Assembly: GCF_051401765.1 (NCBI RefSeq)
Contig: NW_027480464.1
Span: forward strand, 806,001-870,000
Reading direction: 5' to 3'
Length of the DNA: 64,000 bases
Source of the DNA: Calliopsis andreniformis
Taxonomy: Eukaryota > Arthropoda > Insecta > Hymenoptera > Andrenidae
This document shows, piece by piece, positions 1 to 12,000 of this stretch. Under the pieces are notes generated by a model. The model was not told the DNA's origin. It was given only the letters and a program-made list of their open reading frames with translations, and did no database searches. The first letter of the stretch is position 1; each line of letters opens with the position of its first letter. A program made the translations under genes and the position numbers.

Positions 1-1459
1 TTCTCAATCCTCAATCCTCAATCCTCAATCTTCAATCCTCAATAATCAATCTCCGATCCTAGGCCCTCAATCCCCAACCTTCAATCGTTAATCCTCAATC
101 TTCAATCCTCAATCCCCAGTTACCAATCTTCAATCCTCAATGCTCAATCCTCAATCCTCAATCCTCAGTCCTCAATCCCCAATCCTTAATCCTCAAACCT
201 CAATCCTCAACCGTCAGTCCTCGTCCTCAATCCTCAAACCTCAATCATCAATCCTCAATATTCAATCATCAATACTCAATCTTCAATCCTCAATACTCAA
301 ACCTCAATCCTCAATCCTCATTCTTCAATCCTAAATACCCAATCCTCAATTTCCAATCCTCAATCCTCAATCCTCAATTCTCAATCCTCAATCCTCAATC
401 CTCAATCCTCAATCCTCAATATTCAATCCTCAATACTCAATCTTCAATCATCAATCCTCAATCCTCAATTCTCAGTCGTCAATCCTCAGTCATCAACCCT
501 CAATCTTCAATCCTCAATACTCAATCTTCAATCCTCAATCCTCAATCCTCAATCCTCAATCCTCAATCCTCAATATTCAATCCTCAATACTCAATCTTCA
601 ATCCTCAATCCTCAATCCTCAATATTCAATCCTCAATACTCAATCTTCAACCATCAATACTCAATCTTCAACCCTCAATCTTCAATCCTCAATACTCAAT
701 CCTCAATCCTCAATATTCAACCCTCAGCCCTCATCCTCCATCCTCAATACTCAATCCTCAATCCCCAATCTTCAATCCTCAATTCTCAATCTTCCATCCT
801 CGATCCTCAATCCTCAATATTCAATCCTCAATACTCAATCTTCAATCATCAATCCTCAATCCCCAATTCTCAGTCGTCAATCCTCAGTCATCAATCCTCA
901 ATCTTCAATACTCAATCGTCAATCCCTATTCCTCAATCCTCAATCCTCAATCCTCGTTCCTCAAACCTCAATCCTCAATCCTCAATATTCTATCATCCAT
1001 ACTCAATCTTCAATCCTCAATACTCAATCCTCAATCCTCAATCCTCAATCCTCATTCCTCAATATTCAATCATCAATACTCAATCTTCAACCCTCAATCT
1101 TCAATCCTCAATACTCAATCTTCAATCCTGAATCCTCAATCCTCAATCCTCAATCCTCAATCCTCAGGCATCAATACTCAATCTACAATATTCAATCCTC
1201 AATCCTTAACCCTCAATCCACAATCCTCAAGATTCAATACTCAATACTGAATCTTCAATCCTCAATCCTCAATCCTCAATCCTCAATTCTCAATCCTCAA
1301 TCTTCAATCCTCAATTCTCAATCTTCAATCCTCGATCCTCAATCCTCAATCCTCAATATTCAATCATCAATACTCAATCTTCAACCCTCAATCTTCAATC
1401 CTCAATACTCAATCTTCAATCCTCAATCCTCAATCCTCAATCCTCAATCAAAAATCCTC
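1..1459 (+). repeat. Mixed heptamer segment with a partial copy of 2,480-2,874
   Basis: Bases 1 to about 395 match 2,480 to about 2,874 at a constant offset of 2,479, and the same segment appears a third time from about 7,976. After about 395 the copies part: here the array continues with canonical units, while the other copies carry a TTAATCC variant and the GACCTCAAAC marker. The rest of the segment is canonical units mixed with the AT, CA, AC and CT endings in recurring order. A cassette beginning with TCAGGCA lies near 1,165. Nothing other than satellite is seen. Confidence 0.85.
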
Positions 1460-3322
1460 AATCCTCAGGCATCAATACTCAATCTACAATATTCAATCCT
1501 CAGTCCTTAATCATCAGTCCACAATCCTCAACCTTCAATACTCAATACTCAATCTTCAATCCTCAATCCTCAGTCCTCAATCCTCAATCCTCAATCCTCA
1601 ATCCTCAGGCATCAATACTCAATCTTCAATGCTCAATCCTCAATCCTCAATCCTCAATCCTCATTCCCCAACCCTCAATCCTCATTCCTCAAACCTCAAC
1701 CCTCAACCCTCAGTCCTCATACTCAATTCTCAATTCTCAATCCTCAATCCTCAATCCTCAATCTTCAATCCTCAATAATCAATCTCCAATCCTCAATCCT
1801 CAATTCTCGATCCTCAATCCTCAGGCATCAATACTCAATCTTCAATACTCAACCCCCAGTCCTCACTCCTCAATCCTCAATCCTCAAACCTCAATCCTCA
1901 ATCCTCAATATTCAATCATCAATACTCAATCTTCAATCCGCAATCCTCAATCCTCAATCCTCAACCCTCAATCCTCATTCCTCAAACCTCAATCCTCAAC
2001 CCTCAGTCCTCATACTCAATTCTCAATTCTCAATCCTCAATTCTCAATCCTCAATCTTCAGTCCTCAATAATCAATCTCCAATTCTTGATCCTCAATCCC
2101 CAATCTTCAATCCTTAATCCTCAACCTTCAATCCCCAATCCCCAGTACTCAATCTTCAATCCTCAATGCTCAATCCTCAATCCTCAATCCTCAGTCCTCA
2201 GACCTCAATCTTCAATCCTCTAACCTCAACCCTCAACCGTCAGTCCTCATTCTCCAACCTCAATCCTCAATCCTCAATCCTCAAACTTCAATCCCCAATA
2301 CTCAATCTTCAATCCTCAATCCTCAATACTCAATCCTCAATCCTCAAGCCTCAGGCAACAATACTCAATCTTCAATACTCAATCCTCAATCCTCAATCCT
2401 CAATCCTCAATCCTCAACCATCAATACTCATTCCTCAAACCTCAATCCTCAACCCTCAGTCCTCATCCTCAATTCTCAATTCTCAATCCTCAATCCTCAA
2501 TCCTCAATCTTCAATCCTCAATAATCAATCTCCGATCCTAGGCCCTCAATCCCCAACCTTCAATCGTTAATCCTCAATCTTCAATCCTCAATCCCCAGTT
2601 ATCAATCTTCAATCCTCAATGCTCAATCCTCAATCCTCAATCCTCAGTCCTCAATCCCCAATCCTTAATCCTCAAACCTCAATCCTCAACCGTCAGTCCT
2701 CGTCCTCAATCCTCAAACCTCAATCATCAATCCTCAATATTCAATCATCAATACTCAATCTTCAATCCTCAATACTCAAACCTCAATCCTCAATCCTCAT
2801 TCTTCAATCCTAAATACCCAATCCTCAATTTCCAATCCTCAATCCTCAATCCTCAATTCTCAATCCTCAATCCTTAATCCTCAGACCTCAAACATCAATA
2901 TTCAACCCTCAGTCCTCGTCCTCAATCGACAACCCTCAATCCTCAGTCCTCAATATTCAATCATCAATATTCAATCTTCAATCCTCAATCCTCAATCCTC
3001 AATCCTCAATCCTCAATCCTCAATTTTCAACCCTGAATCCGCAATCCTCAATAATCAATCCTCTATCTTCAATCCTCAATACTCAATCTTCAATCCTTAA
3101 TCCTCAATCTGCAATCCCGAATCCCCAGTACTCAATCTTCAATCCTCAATGCTCAATCCTCAATCCTCAATCCTCAGACCTCAGTCCTCAATCTTCAATC
3201 CTCAAACCTCAATCCTCAACCGTCAGTCCTCATCCTCCATCCTCAATCCTCAATCCTCAATCCTCAATCTTCAATCACCAATACTCAATCTTCAATCCTC
3301 AATCCTCAATCCTCAATCCTCA

Positions 3323-3894
3323 ATCCTCAATCCTCAGGTATCAATACTCAATCTTCAATACTCAATCCTCAAACCTCAATCCTCAATCCTCAACCCTCAA
3401 TCCTCAACCATCAATCCTCATTCCTCAAACCTCAATCCTCAACCCTCAGTCCTCATCCTCAATTCTCAATTCTCAATCCTCAATCGTCAATCCTCAATCT
3501 TCAATCCTCAATAATCAATCTCCGATCCTAGATCCTCAATCCCCAATCTTCAGTCGTTAATCCTCAATATTCAATCCTCAATCCCCAGTCATCAATCTTC
3601 AATCCTCAATGCTCAATCCTCAGGTATCAATACTCAATCTTCAATACTCAATCCTCAATCCTCAATCCTCAATCCTCAACCCTCAATCCTCAACCATCAA
3701 TCCTCATTCCTCAAACCTCAATCCTCAACCCTCAGTCCTCATCCTCAATTCTCAATTCTCAATCCTCAATCGTCAATCCTCAATCTTCAATCCTCAATAA
3801 TCAATCTCCGATCCTAGATCCTCAATCCCCAATCTTCAGTCGTTAATCCTCAATATTCAATCCTCAATCCCCAGTCATCAATCTTCAATCCTCA
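3323..3894 (+). repeat. 286-bp tandem duplication inside the first 5.5-kb block
   Basis: The segment 3,323-3,608 is repeated as 3,609-3,894. The marker CAGGTATC lies at 3,335 and again at 3,621, exactly 286 bases apart, and the following variants match through to the CAATGCTC marker. The corresponding places in the related blocks near 8,645, 20,880, 25,599, 44,194 and 51,471 have only one copy, so the duplication is private to this block and probably recent. The length is not a multiple of 7 because the segment includes 6-base units. Confidence 0.9.
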
Positions 3895-5790
3895 ATGCTC
3901 AATCCTCAATCCTCAATCCTCAATCCTCAGTCCTCAATCCCCAATCCTCAATCCTCTAACCTCAATCCTCAACCGTCAGTCCTCGTCCTCAATCCTCAAA
4001 CCTCAAACCTCAATCCTCAATATTCAATCGACAATACTCAATCATCAATCCTCAATCCTCAAACCTCAATCCTCAATCCTCATTCTTCAATCCTAAATAC
4101 CCAATCCTCAATCTTCAATCCTCAATCCTCAATCCTCAATTCTCAATCCTCAATCCTTAATACTCAGACCTCAAACATCAATATTCAACCCTCAGCCCTC
4201 GTCCTCAATCCGCAACCCTCAATCCTCAGTCCTCAATATTCAATCATCAATATTCAATCTTCAATCCTCAATCCGCAATCCTCAATCCTCGATTCTCAAT
4301 CCTCAATTTTCAACCCTGAATCCTCAATCCTCAATACTCAATCCTCAATCTTCAATCCTCAATACCCAATCTTCAACCCTCAATCCTCAATCCTCAATCC
4401 TCAATCCTCAAACTTCAATCCTCAACACTAATCTTCAATCCTCAATCCCCAATCCTCAGTCCTCAATCCTCATTCTTCAATCCTCAATACCCAATCCTCA
4501 ATCTTCAACCCTCAATCCTCAATCCTCAATCCTAATTCCTCAATCCTCATTCTTCAATCCTCAATACCCAATCCTCAATTTCAATCCTCAATCCTCAATC
4601 CTCATTTCTCAATCCTCAATCTTCAACCCTCAGACCTCATCCTCCATCCTCAGTACTCAATCCTCTATCCTCAATCTTCAATCCTCAATACTCAATCTTC
4701 GATCCTCATTCCTCAATCCTCAATCCTCAATCCTCAATCTTCAATCGCCAATACTCAATCTGCAATCCCCAATACTCAAACCTCAATCCTCAATCCTCAT
4801 TACTCAATCCTCAATACCCAATCCTCAATCCACAATCCTTAATCCTCAATCCACAATCCTCAACCTTCAATACTCAATACTCAATCTTCAATCCTCAATC
4901 CTCAATCCTCAATCCTCAATCCTCAATCCTCAATCCTCAATATTCAATCCTCAATACTCAATCTTCAATCATCAATCCTCAATCCTCAATTCTCAGTCGT
5001 CAATCCTCAGTCATCAATCCTCAATCTTCAATACTCAATCGTCAATCCTTAGACCTGAATCCTCAATCCTCGATCCTCGTTCCTCAAACCTCAATCCTCA
5101 ACCCTCAGTCTTCATCCTCAATCCTCAAACCTCAATCCTCAACCCTCAATATTCAATCACCAATACTCAATCTTCAATCCTCAATCCTCAATCCTCAATC
5201 CTCAATCTTCAACCCTGAATCCTCAATCCTCAATACTCAATCCTCAATCTTCAATCCTCAATACTCAATCTTCAATCCTCAATCCTCAATCCTCAATCCT
5301 CAATATTCAATCATCAATACTCAATCTTCAATCCTCAATCCTCAATCCTCAATTCTCAATCCTCAATCCTCAATCCTCAATCCTCAATACTCAATCCTCA
5401 ATCCTCAATCCTCAATCCTCAATCCTCAATCCGCAATATTCAATCCTCAATACTCAATCTTCAATCATCAATCCTCAATCCTCAATTCTCAGTCGTCAAT
5501 CCTCAGTCATCAATCCTCAATCTTCAATACTCAATCGTCAATCCTTAGTCCTCAATCCTCAATCCTCAATCATCGTTCCTCAAACCTCAATCCTCAACCC
5601 TCAGTCTTCATCCTCAATCCTCAAACCTCAATCCTCAATCCTCAATATTCAATCATCAATACTCAATCTTCAATCCCCAATCCTCAAACCTCAATCCTCA
5701 ATCCACATTCTTCAATCCTAAATACCCAATCCTTAATCTTCAATCCTCAATCCTCAATCCTCAATTCTCAATCCTCAATCCTCAATCCTC

Positions 5791-5916
5791 AATCTTCAAT
5801 CCTCAACACTAATCTTCAATCCTCAATCCCCAATCCTCAATCCTCAATCTTCAATCCTCAACACTAATCTTCAATCCTCAATCCCCAATCCTCAATCCTC
5901 AATCCTCATTCTTGAA
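5791..5916 (+). repeat. 55-bp local tandem duplication
   Basis: The marker AACACTAATCTTC occurs at 5,805 and again at 5,860, with the same variants between. The related places near 11,886 and 16,600 have one copy. The 55-base period is eight heptamers less one base, because each unit contains one 6-base repeat. Confidence 0.8.
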
Positions 5917-8900
5917 TCCTCAATACCCAATCCTCAATCTTCAATCCTCAATCCTCAATCCTCAATTCTAATTCCTCAATCCTCATTCTTCAATCCTCAA
6001 TACCCAATCCTCAATTTCAATCCTCAATCCTCAATCCTCATTTCTCAATCCTCAATCTTCAACCCTCAGCCCTCATCCTCCATCCTCAGTACTCAATCCT
6101 CTATCCTCAATCTTCAATCCTCAATACTCAATCTTCGATCCTCATTCCTCAATCCTCAATCCTCAATCCTCAACCTTCAATCCTCAATTCTCAATCTTCA
6201 ATCCTCGATCCTCAATCCTCAATCCTCAATATTCAATCCTCAATCCTCAATATTCAATCATCAATACTCAATCTTTAACCCTCAATCTTCAATCCTCAAT
6301 ACTCAATCTTCAATCCTCAATCCTCAATCTTCAATCCTCAATCCTCAATCCTCAATATTCAATCCTCAATACTCAATCTTCAATCCTCAATCCTCAATCC
6401 TCAATCCTCAATCCTCAATCCTCAATATTCAATCCTCAATACTCAATCTTCAATCCTCAATCCTCAATCCTCAATATTCAATCCTCAATACTCAATCTTC
6501 AATCATCAATTCTCAATCTTCAACCCTCAAACCACAATCCCCAATCCTCAATATTCAATCAGCAATACTCAATCTTCAATCCTCAATCCTCAATCCTCAA
6601 TCCTCAATCCTCAATCCTCAATCCTCAATATTCAATCATCAATACTCAATCTTCAACCATCAATCTTCAATCCTCAATACTCAATCTTCCATCCTCAATC
6701 CTCAATCCTCAATCCTCAATCCTCAATCCTCAATCCTCAATCCTCAATCCTCAGGCATCAATACTCAATCTACAATATTCAGTCCTCAATCCTTAATCCT
6801 CAATCCACAATCCTCAACCTTCAATACTCAATACTCAATCCTCAAACCTCAATCATCAATCCTCAATATTCAATCATCAATACTCAATCTTCAATCCTCA
6901 ATACTCAAACCTCAATCCTCAATCCTCATTCTTCAATCCTAAATACCCAATCCTCAATCCTCAGGCATCAATACTCAATCTACAATATTCAATCCTCAGT
7001 CCTTAATCATCAATCCACAATCCTCAACCTTCAATACTCAATACTCAATCTTCAATCCTCAATCCTCAGTCCTCAATCCTCAATCCTCAATCCTCAATCC
7101 TCAGGCATCAATACTCAATCTTCAATGCTCAATCCTCAATCCTCAATCCTCAATCCTCATTCCCCAACCCTCAATCCTCATTCCTCAAACCTCAACCCTC
7201 AACCCTCAGTCCTCATACTCAATTCTCAATTCTCAATCCTCAATCCTCAATCCTCAATCTTCAATCCTCAATAATCAATCTCCAATCCTCAATCCTCAAT
7301 TCTCGATCCTCAATCCTCAGGCATCAATACTCAATCTTCAATACTCAACCCCCAGTCCTCACTCCTCAATCCTCAATCCTCAAACCTCAATCCTCAATCC
7401 TCAATATTCAATCATCAATACTCAATCTTCAATCCGCAATCCTCAATCCTCAATCCTCAACCCTCAATCCTCAATCCTCAAACCTCAATCCTCAACCCTC
7501 AGTCCTAATACTCAATTCTCAATTCTCAATCCTCAATTCTCAATCCTCAATCTTCAGTCCTCAATAATCAATCTCCAATTCTTGATCCTCAATCCCCAAA
7601 CTTCAATCCTTAATCCTCAACCTTCAATCCCCAATCCCCAGTACTCAATCTTCAATCCTCAATGCTCAATCCTCAATCCTCAATCCTCAGTCCTCAGACC
7701 TCAATCTTCAATCCTCTAACCTCAATCCTCAACCGTCAGTCCTCATTCTCCAACCTCAATCCTCAATCCTCAATCCTCAAACTTCAATCCCCAATACTCA
7801 ATCTTCAATCCTCAATCCTCAATACTCAATCCTCAATCCTCAAGCCTCAGGCAACAATACTCAATATTCAATACTCAATCCTCAATCCTCAATCCTCAAT
7901 CCTCAATCCTCAACCATCAATCCTCATTCCTCAAACCTCAATCCTCAACCCTCAGTCCTCATCCTCAATTCTCAATTCTCAATCCTCAATCCTCAATCCT
8001 CAATCTTCAATCCTCAATAATCAATCTCCGATCCTAGGCCCTCAATCCCCAACCTTCAATCGTTAATCCTCAATCTTCAATCCTCAATCCCCAGTCATCA
8101 ATCTTCAATCCTCAATGCTCAATCCTCAATCCTCAATCCTCAGTCCTCAATCCCCAATCCTTAATCCTCAAACCTCAATCCTCAACCGTCAGTCCTCGTC
8201 CTCAATCCTCAAACCTCAATCATCAATCCTCAATATTCAATCATCAATACTCAATCTTCAATCCTCAATACTCAAACCTCAATCCTCAATCCTCATTCTT
8301 CAATCCTAAATACCCAATCCTCAATTTCCAATCCTCAATCCTCAATCCTCAATTCTCAATCCTCAATCCTTAATCCTCAGACCTCAAACATCAATATTCA
8401 ACCCTCAGTCCTCGTCCTCAATCGACAACCCTCAATCCTCAGTCCTCAATATTCAATCATCAATATTCAATCTTCAATCCTCAATCCTCAATCCTCAATC
8501 CTCAATCCTCAATCCTCAATTTTCAACCCTGAATCCGCAATCCTCAATAATCAATCCTCTATCTTCAATCCTCAATACTCAATCTTCAATCCTTAATCCT
8601 CAATCTGCAATCCCGAATCCCCAGTACTCAATCTTCAATCCTCAATGCTCAATCCTCAATCCTCAATCCTCAGTCCTCAGTCCTCAATCTTCAATCCTCA
8701 AACCTCAATCCTCAACCGTCAGTCCTCATCCTCCATCCTCAATCCTCAATCCTCAATCCTCAATCTTCAATCCCCAATACTCAATCTTCAATCCTCAATC
8801 CTCAATCCTCAATCCTCAATCCTCAATCCTCAGGTATCAATACTCAATCTTCAATACTCAATCCTCAATCCTCAATCCTCAATCCTCAACCCTCAATCCT

Positions 8901-9561
8901 CAACCATCAATCCTCATTCCTCAAACCTCAATCCTCAACCCTCAGTCCTCATCCTCAATTCTCAATTCTCAATCCTCAATCGTCAATCCTCAATCTTCAA
9001 TCCTCAATAATCAATCTCCGATCCTAGATCCTAAATCCCCAATCTTCAATCGTTAATCCTCAATATTCAATCCTCAATCCCCAGTCATCAATCTTCAATC
9101 CTCAATGCTCAATCCTCAATCCTCAATCCTCAATCCTCAGTCCTCAATCCCCAAACCTCAATCCTCTAACCTCAATCCTCAACCGTCAGTCCTCGTCCTC
9201 AATCCTCAAACCTCAAACCTCAATCCTCAATATTCAATCGACAATACTCAATCATCAATCCTCAATCCTCAAACCTCAATCCTCAATCCTCATTCTTCAA
9301 TCCTAAATACCCAATCCTCAATCTTCAATCCTCAATCCTCAATCCTCAATTCTCAATCCTCAATCCTTAATACTCAGACCTCAAACATCAATATTCAACC
9401 CTCAGCCCTCGTCCTCAATCCGCAACCCTCAATCCTCAGTCCTCAATATTCAATCATCAATATTCAATCTTCAATCCTCAATCCGCAATCCTCAATCCTC
9501 GATTCTCAATCCTCAATTTTCAACCCTGAATCCTCAATCCTCAATACTCAATCCTCAATCT

Positions 9562-9590
9562 TCAATCCTCAATACCCAATCCTCAATTTC
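9562..9590 (+). other. Junction of a 202-bp deletion relative to sister blocks
   Basis: From the CAATGCTC marker (9,105) to the next CAATTTC marker (9,584) is 479 bases here, but 681 bases in the blocks at 3,895-4,576 and 21,340-22,021. The two ends of the missing segment carry a direct repeat of about 21 bases that includes AATACCCAATC. This fits deletion by slippage or unequal exchange between the repeats, leaving one copy. Confidence 0.85.
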
Positions 9591-9966
9591 AATCCTCAAT
9601 CCTCAATCCTCATTTCTCAATCCTCAATCTTCAACCCTTAGACCTCATCCTCCATCCTCAGTACTCAATCCTCTATCCTCAATCTTCAATCCTCAATACT
9701 CAATCTTCGATCCTCATTCCTCAATCCTCAATCATCAATCCTCAATCTTCAATCGCCAATACTCAATCTGCAATCCCCAATACTCAAACCTCAATCCTCA
9801 ATCCTCATTACTCAATCCTCAATACCCAATCCTCAATCCTCAATCCTCAATCCTCAATCCTCAATATTCAACCATCAATCCTCAATCTTGAATACTCAAT
9901 CTTCAATCCTCAATACTCAACCTTCAATCCTCAATCCTCAACCCTCAATCCTCAATCCTCAATCCT

Positions 9967-10078
9967 CAGGCATCAATACTCAATCTACAATATTCAATCC
10001 ACAATCCTCAATCCTCAATCCTCAGGCATCAATACTCAATCTACAATATTCAATCCACAATCCTTAATCCTCAATCCA
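9967..10078 (+). repeat. 56-bp doublet of the TCAGGCA cassette (locus 1 of 7)
   Basis: Two copies of the cassette that opens CAGGCATCAATAC and contains CTACAATATTC start at 9,967 and 10,023, exactly 56 bases (eight heptamers) apart. Other doublets with the same 56-base spacing start at 12,421, 22,404, 27,123, 40,999, 48,276 and 52,995. Elsewhere (for example near 1,165, 6,750, 18,718, 38,845, 55,311 and 61,139) the cassette is single. The doublet is therefore a diagnostic marker of one block lineage. Confidence 0.9.
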
Positions 10079-11650
10079 CAATCCTCAACCCTCAATACTC
10101 AATACTCAATCTTCAATCCTCAATCCTCAATCCTCAATCCTCAATCCTCAATCCTCAATCCTCAATATTCAATCCTCAATACTCAATCTTCAATCATCAA
10201 TCCTCAATCCTCAATTCTCAGTCGTCAATCCTCAGTCATCAATCCTCAATCTTCAATACTCAATCGTCAATCCTTAGTCCTGAATCCTCAATCCTCGATC
10301 CTCGTTCCTCAAACCTCAATCCTCAACCCTCAGTCTTCATCCTCAATCCTCAAACCTCAATCCTCAACCCTCAATATTCAATCACCAATACTCAATCTTC
10401 AATCCTCAATCCTCAATCCTCAATCCTCAATCTTCAACCCTGAATCCTCAATCCTCAATACTCAATCCTCAATCTTCAATCCTCAATACTCAATCCTCAA
10501 TCCTCAATCCTCAATCCTCAATCCTCAATATTCAATCATCAATACTCAATCTTCAATCCTCAATCCTCAATCCTCAATTCTCAATCCTCAATCCTCAATC
10601 CTCAATCCTCAATACTCAATCCTCAATCCTCAATCCTCAATCCTCAATCCTCAATCCTCAATCCTCAATCCGCAATATTCAATCCTCAATACTCAATCTT
10701 CAATCATCAATCCTCAATCCTCAATTCTCAGTCGTCAATCCTCAGTCATCAATCCTCAATCTTCAATACTCAATCGTCAATCCTTAGTCCTCAATCCTCA
10801 ATCCTCAATCATCGTTCCTCAAACCTCAATCCTCAACCCTCAGTCTTCATTCTCAATCCTCAAACCTCAATCCTCAATCCTCAATATTCAATCATCAATA
10901 CTCAATCTTCAATCCCCAATCCTCAAACCTCAATCCTCAATCCACATTCTTCAATCCTAAATACCCATTCCTTAATCTTCAATCCTCAATCCTCAGTCCT
11001 CAATTCTCAATCCTCAATCCTTAATCCTCAGACCTCAAACATCAATATTCAACCCTCAGTCCTCGTCCTCAATACACAACCCTCAATCCTCAGTCCTCAA
11101 TATTCAATCATAAATATTCAATCTTCAATCCTCAATCCTCAATCCTCAATCCTCAATCCTCAATCCTCAGTCTTCAACCCTGAATCCTCAATACTCAATC
11201 CTCAATCTTCAATCCTCAATACTCAATCTTCAATCCTCAATCCTCAATCGTCAATCCTCAATCCTCAATTTTCAATCCTCAACACTCAATCTTCAATCCT
11301 CAATCCTCAATCCTCAATCCTCAATCCTCATTCTTCAATCCTCAATACCCAATCCTCAATCTTCAGTCCGCAATCCTCAATCCTCAATCCTAATTCCTCA
11401 ATCCTCATTCTTCAATCCTCAATACCCAATCCTCAATTTCTATCCTCAATCCTCAATCCTCATTTCTCAATCCTAAACCCTCAACCCTCAGCCCTCATCC
11501 TCCATCCTCAGTACTCAATCCTCTATCCTCAATCTTCAATCCTCAATACTCAATCTTCAATCCCCATTCCTCAATCCTCAATACTCAATCCTCAATCTTC
11601 AATCCTCAAACATCAATCCTCAATTCTCAATCCTCAATCCTCAGTCCTCA

Positions 11651-11680
11651 GTCGTCGAACCTCAATCCCCGACCCTTAGC
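11651..11680 (+). repeat. CpG-bearing divergent cassette (first of 17)
   Basis: This is the most diverged recurrent segment of the array. It opens GTCGTCGAAC, continues with CCCCGACC and ends TTAGCACTC, placing three CpG sites in about 25 bases, while the canonical heptamer has none. Copies start at 11,651, 16,365, 19,020, 19,396, 20,238, 23,879, 24,964, 35,941, 42,474, 43,559, 49,751, 50,836, 55,627, 56,003, 58,473, 61,447 and 61,824. None was seen before 11,651 or between about 25,000 and 35,900. Small differences define subtypes, such as GAACATC, CCGACCATT, CCGACGCTT, and ATACCCG with TTAATAC. No function can be assigned; a bound protein is possible but unproven. Confidence 0.9.
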
Positions 11681-12000
11681 ACTCATCCTCAATCCTCGTT
11701 CCTCAATCCTCAATCCTCAAACCTAAATCCTCTACCGTCAGTCCTCGTCCTCAATCCTCAAACCTCAATCCTCAATCCTCAATATTCAATCATCAATACT
11801 CAATCCTCAATCTTCAATCCTCAATACCCAATCTTCAATCCTCAATCCTCAATCCTCAATCCTCAATCCTCAATCTTCAATCCTCAACACTAATCTTCAA
11901 TCCTCAATCCCCAATCCTCAATCCTCAATCCTCATTCTTGAATCCTCAATACCCAATCCTCAATCTTCAATCCTCAATCCTCAATCCTCAATCCTAATTC

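Larger units (their letters stand above)
1460..6955 (+). repeat. First copy of a roughly 5.2-5.5 kb higher-order block
   Basis: Markers recur 5,496 bases downstream: CAGTCCTTAATCAT at 1,501 and 6,997, and the shared block openings at 2,166/7,662, 2,619/8,115 and 3,149/8,645. The offset drops to 5,210 after 3,609 because this copy carries an extra 286-bp duplication, then reads 5,225 near 4,994/10,219 and 5,239 near 5,571/10,810. From about 5,778 this copy skips roughly 842 bases present in the other copy and resumes at the sequence matching 11,87x. The tail from about 6,170 to 6,955 is mixed heptamers. Confidence 0.85.
6956..12000 (+). repeat. Second copy of the roughly 5.2-5.5 kb higher-order block
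   Basis: Collinear with the block starting at 1,460 (offset 5,496, later 5,210-5,239), and with 20.5-24.5 kb at offsets of 12,228-12,437. The openings 8,645 and 9,105 match 20,880 and 21,340, both 12,235 bases away. Near 9,562-9,590 a 202-bp segment present in both relatives is missing. From about 10,670 to 11,930 the sequence also recurs at 15,448-16,640. The exact right end is uncertain because several block types share the sequence around 11.9-12.2 kb. Confidence 0.8.

Noticed and set aside
11651..11680. CENP-B box or other known satellite-binding motif in the CpG cassette
   Set aside because: The cassette does not fit the CENP-B box pattern as I know it (no TTCG with downstream CGGGA in the right spacing), so no named site is claimed.
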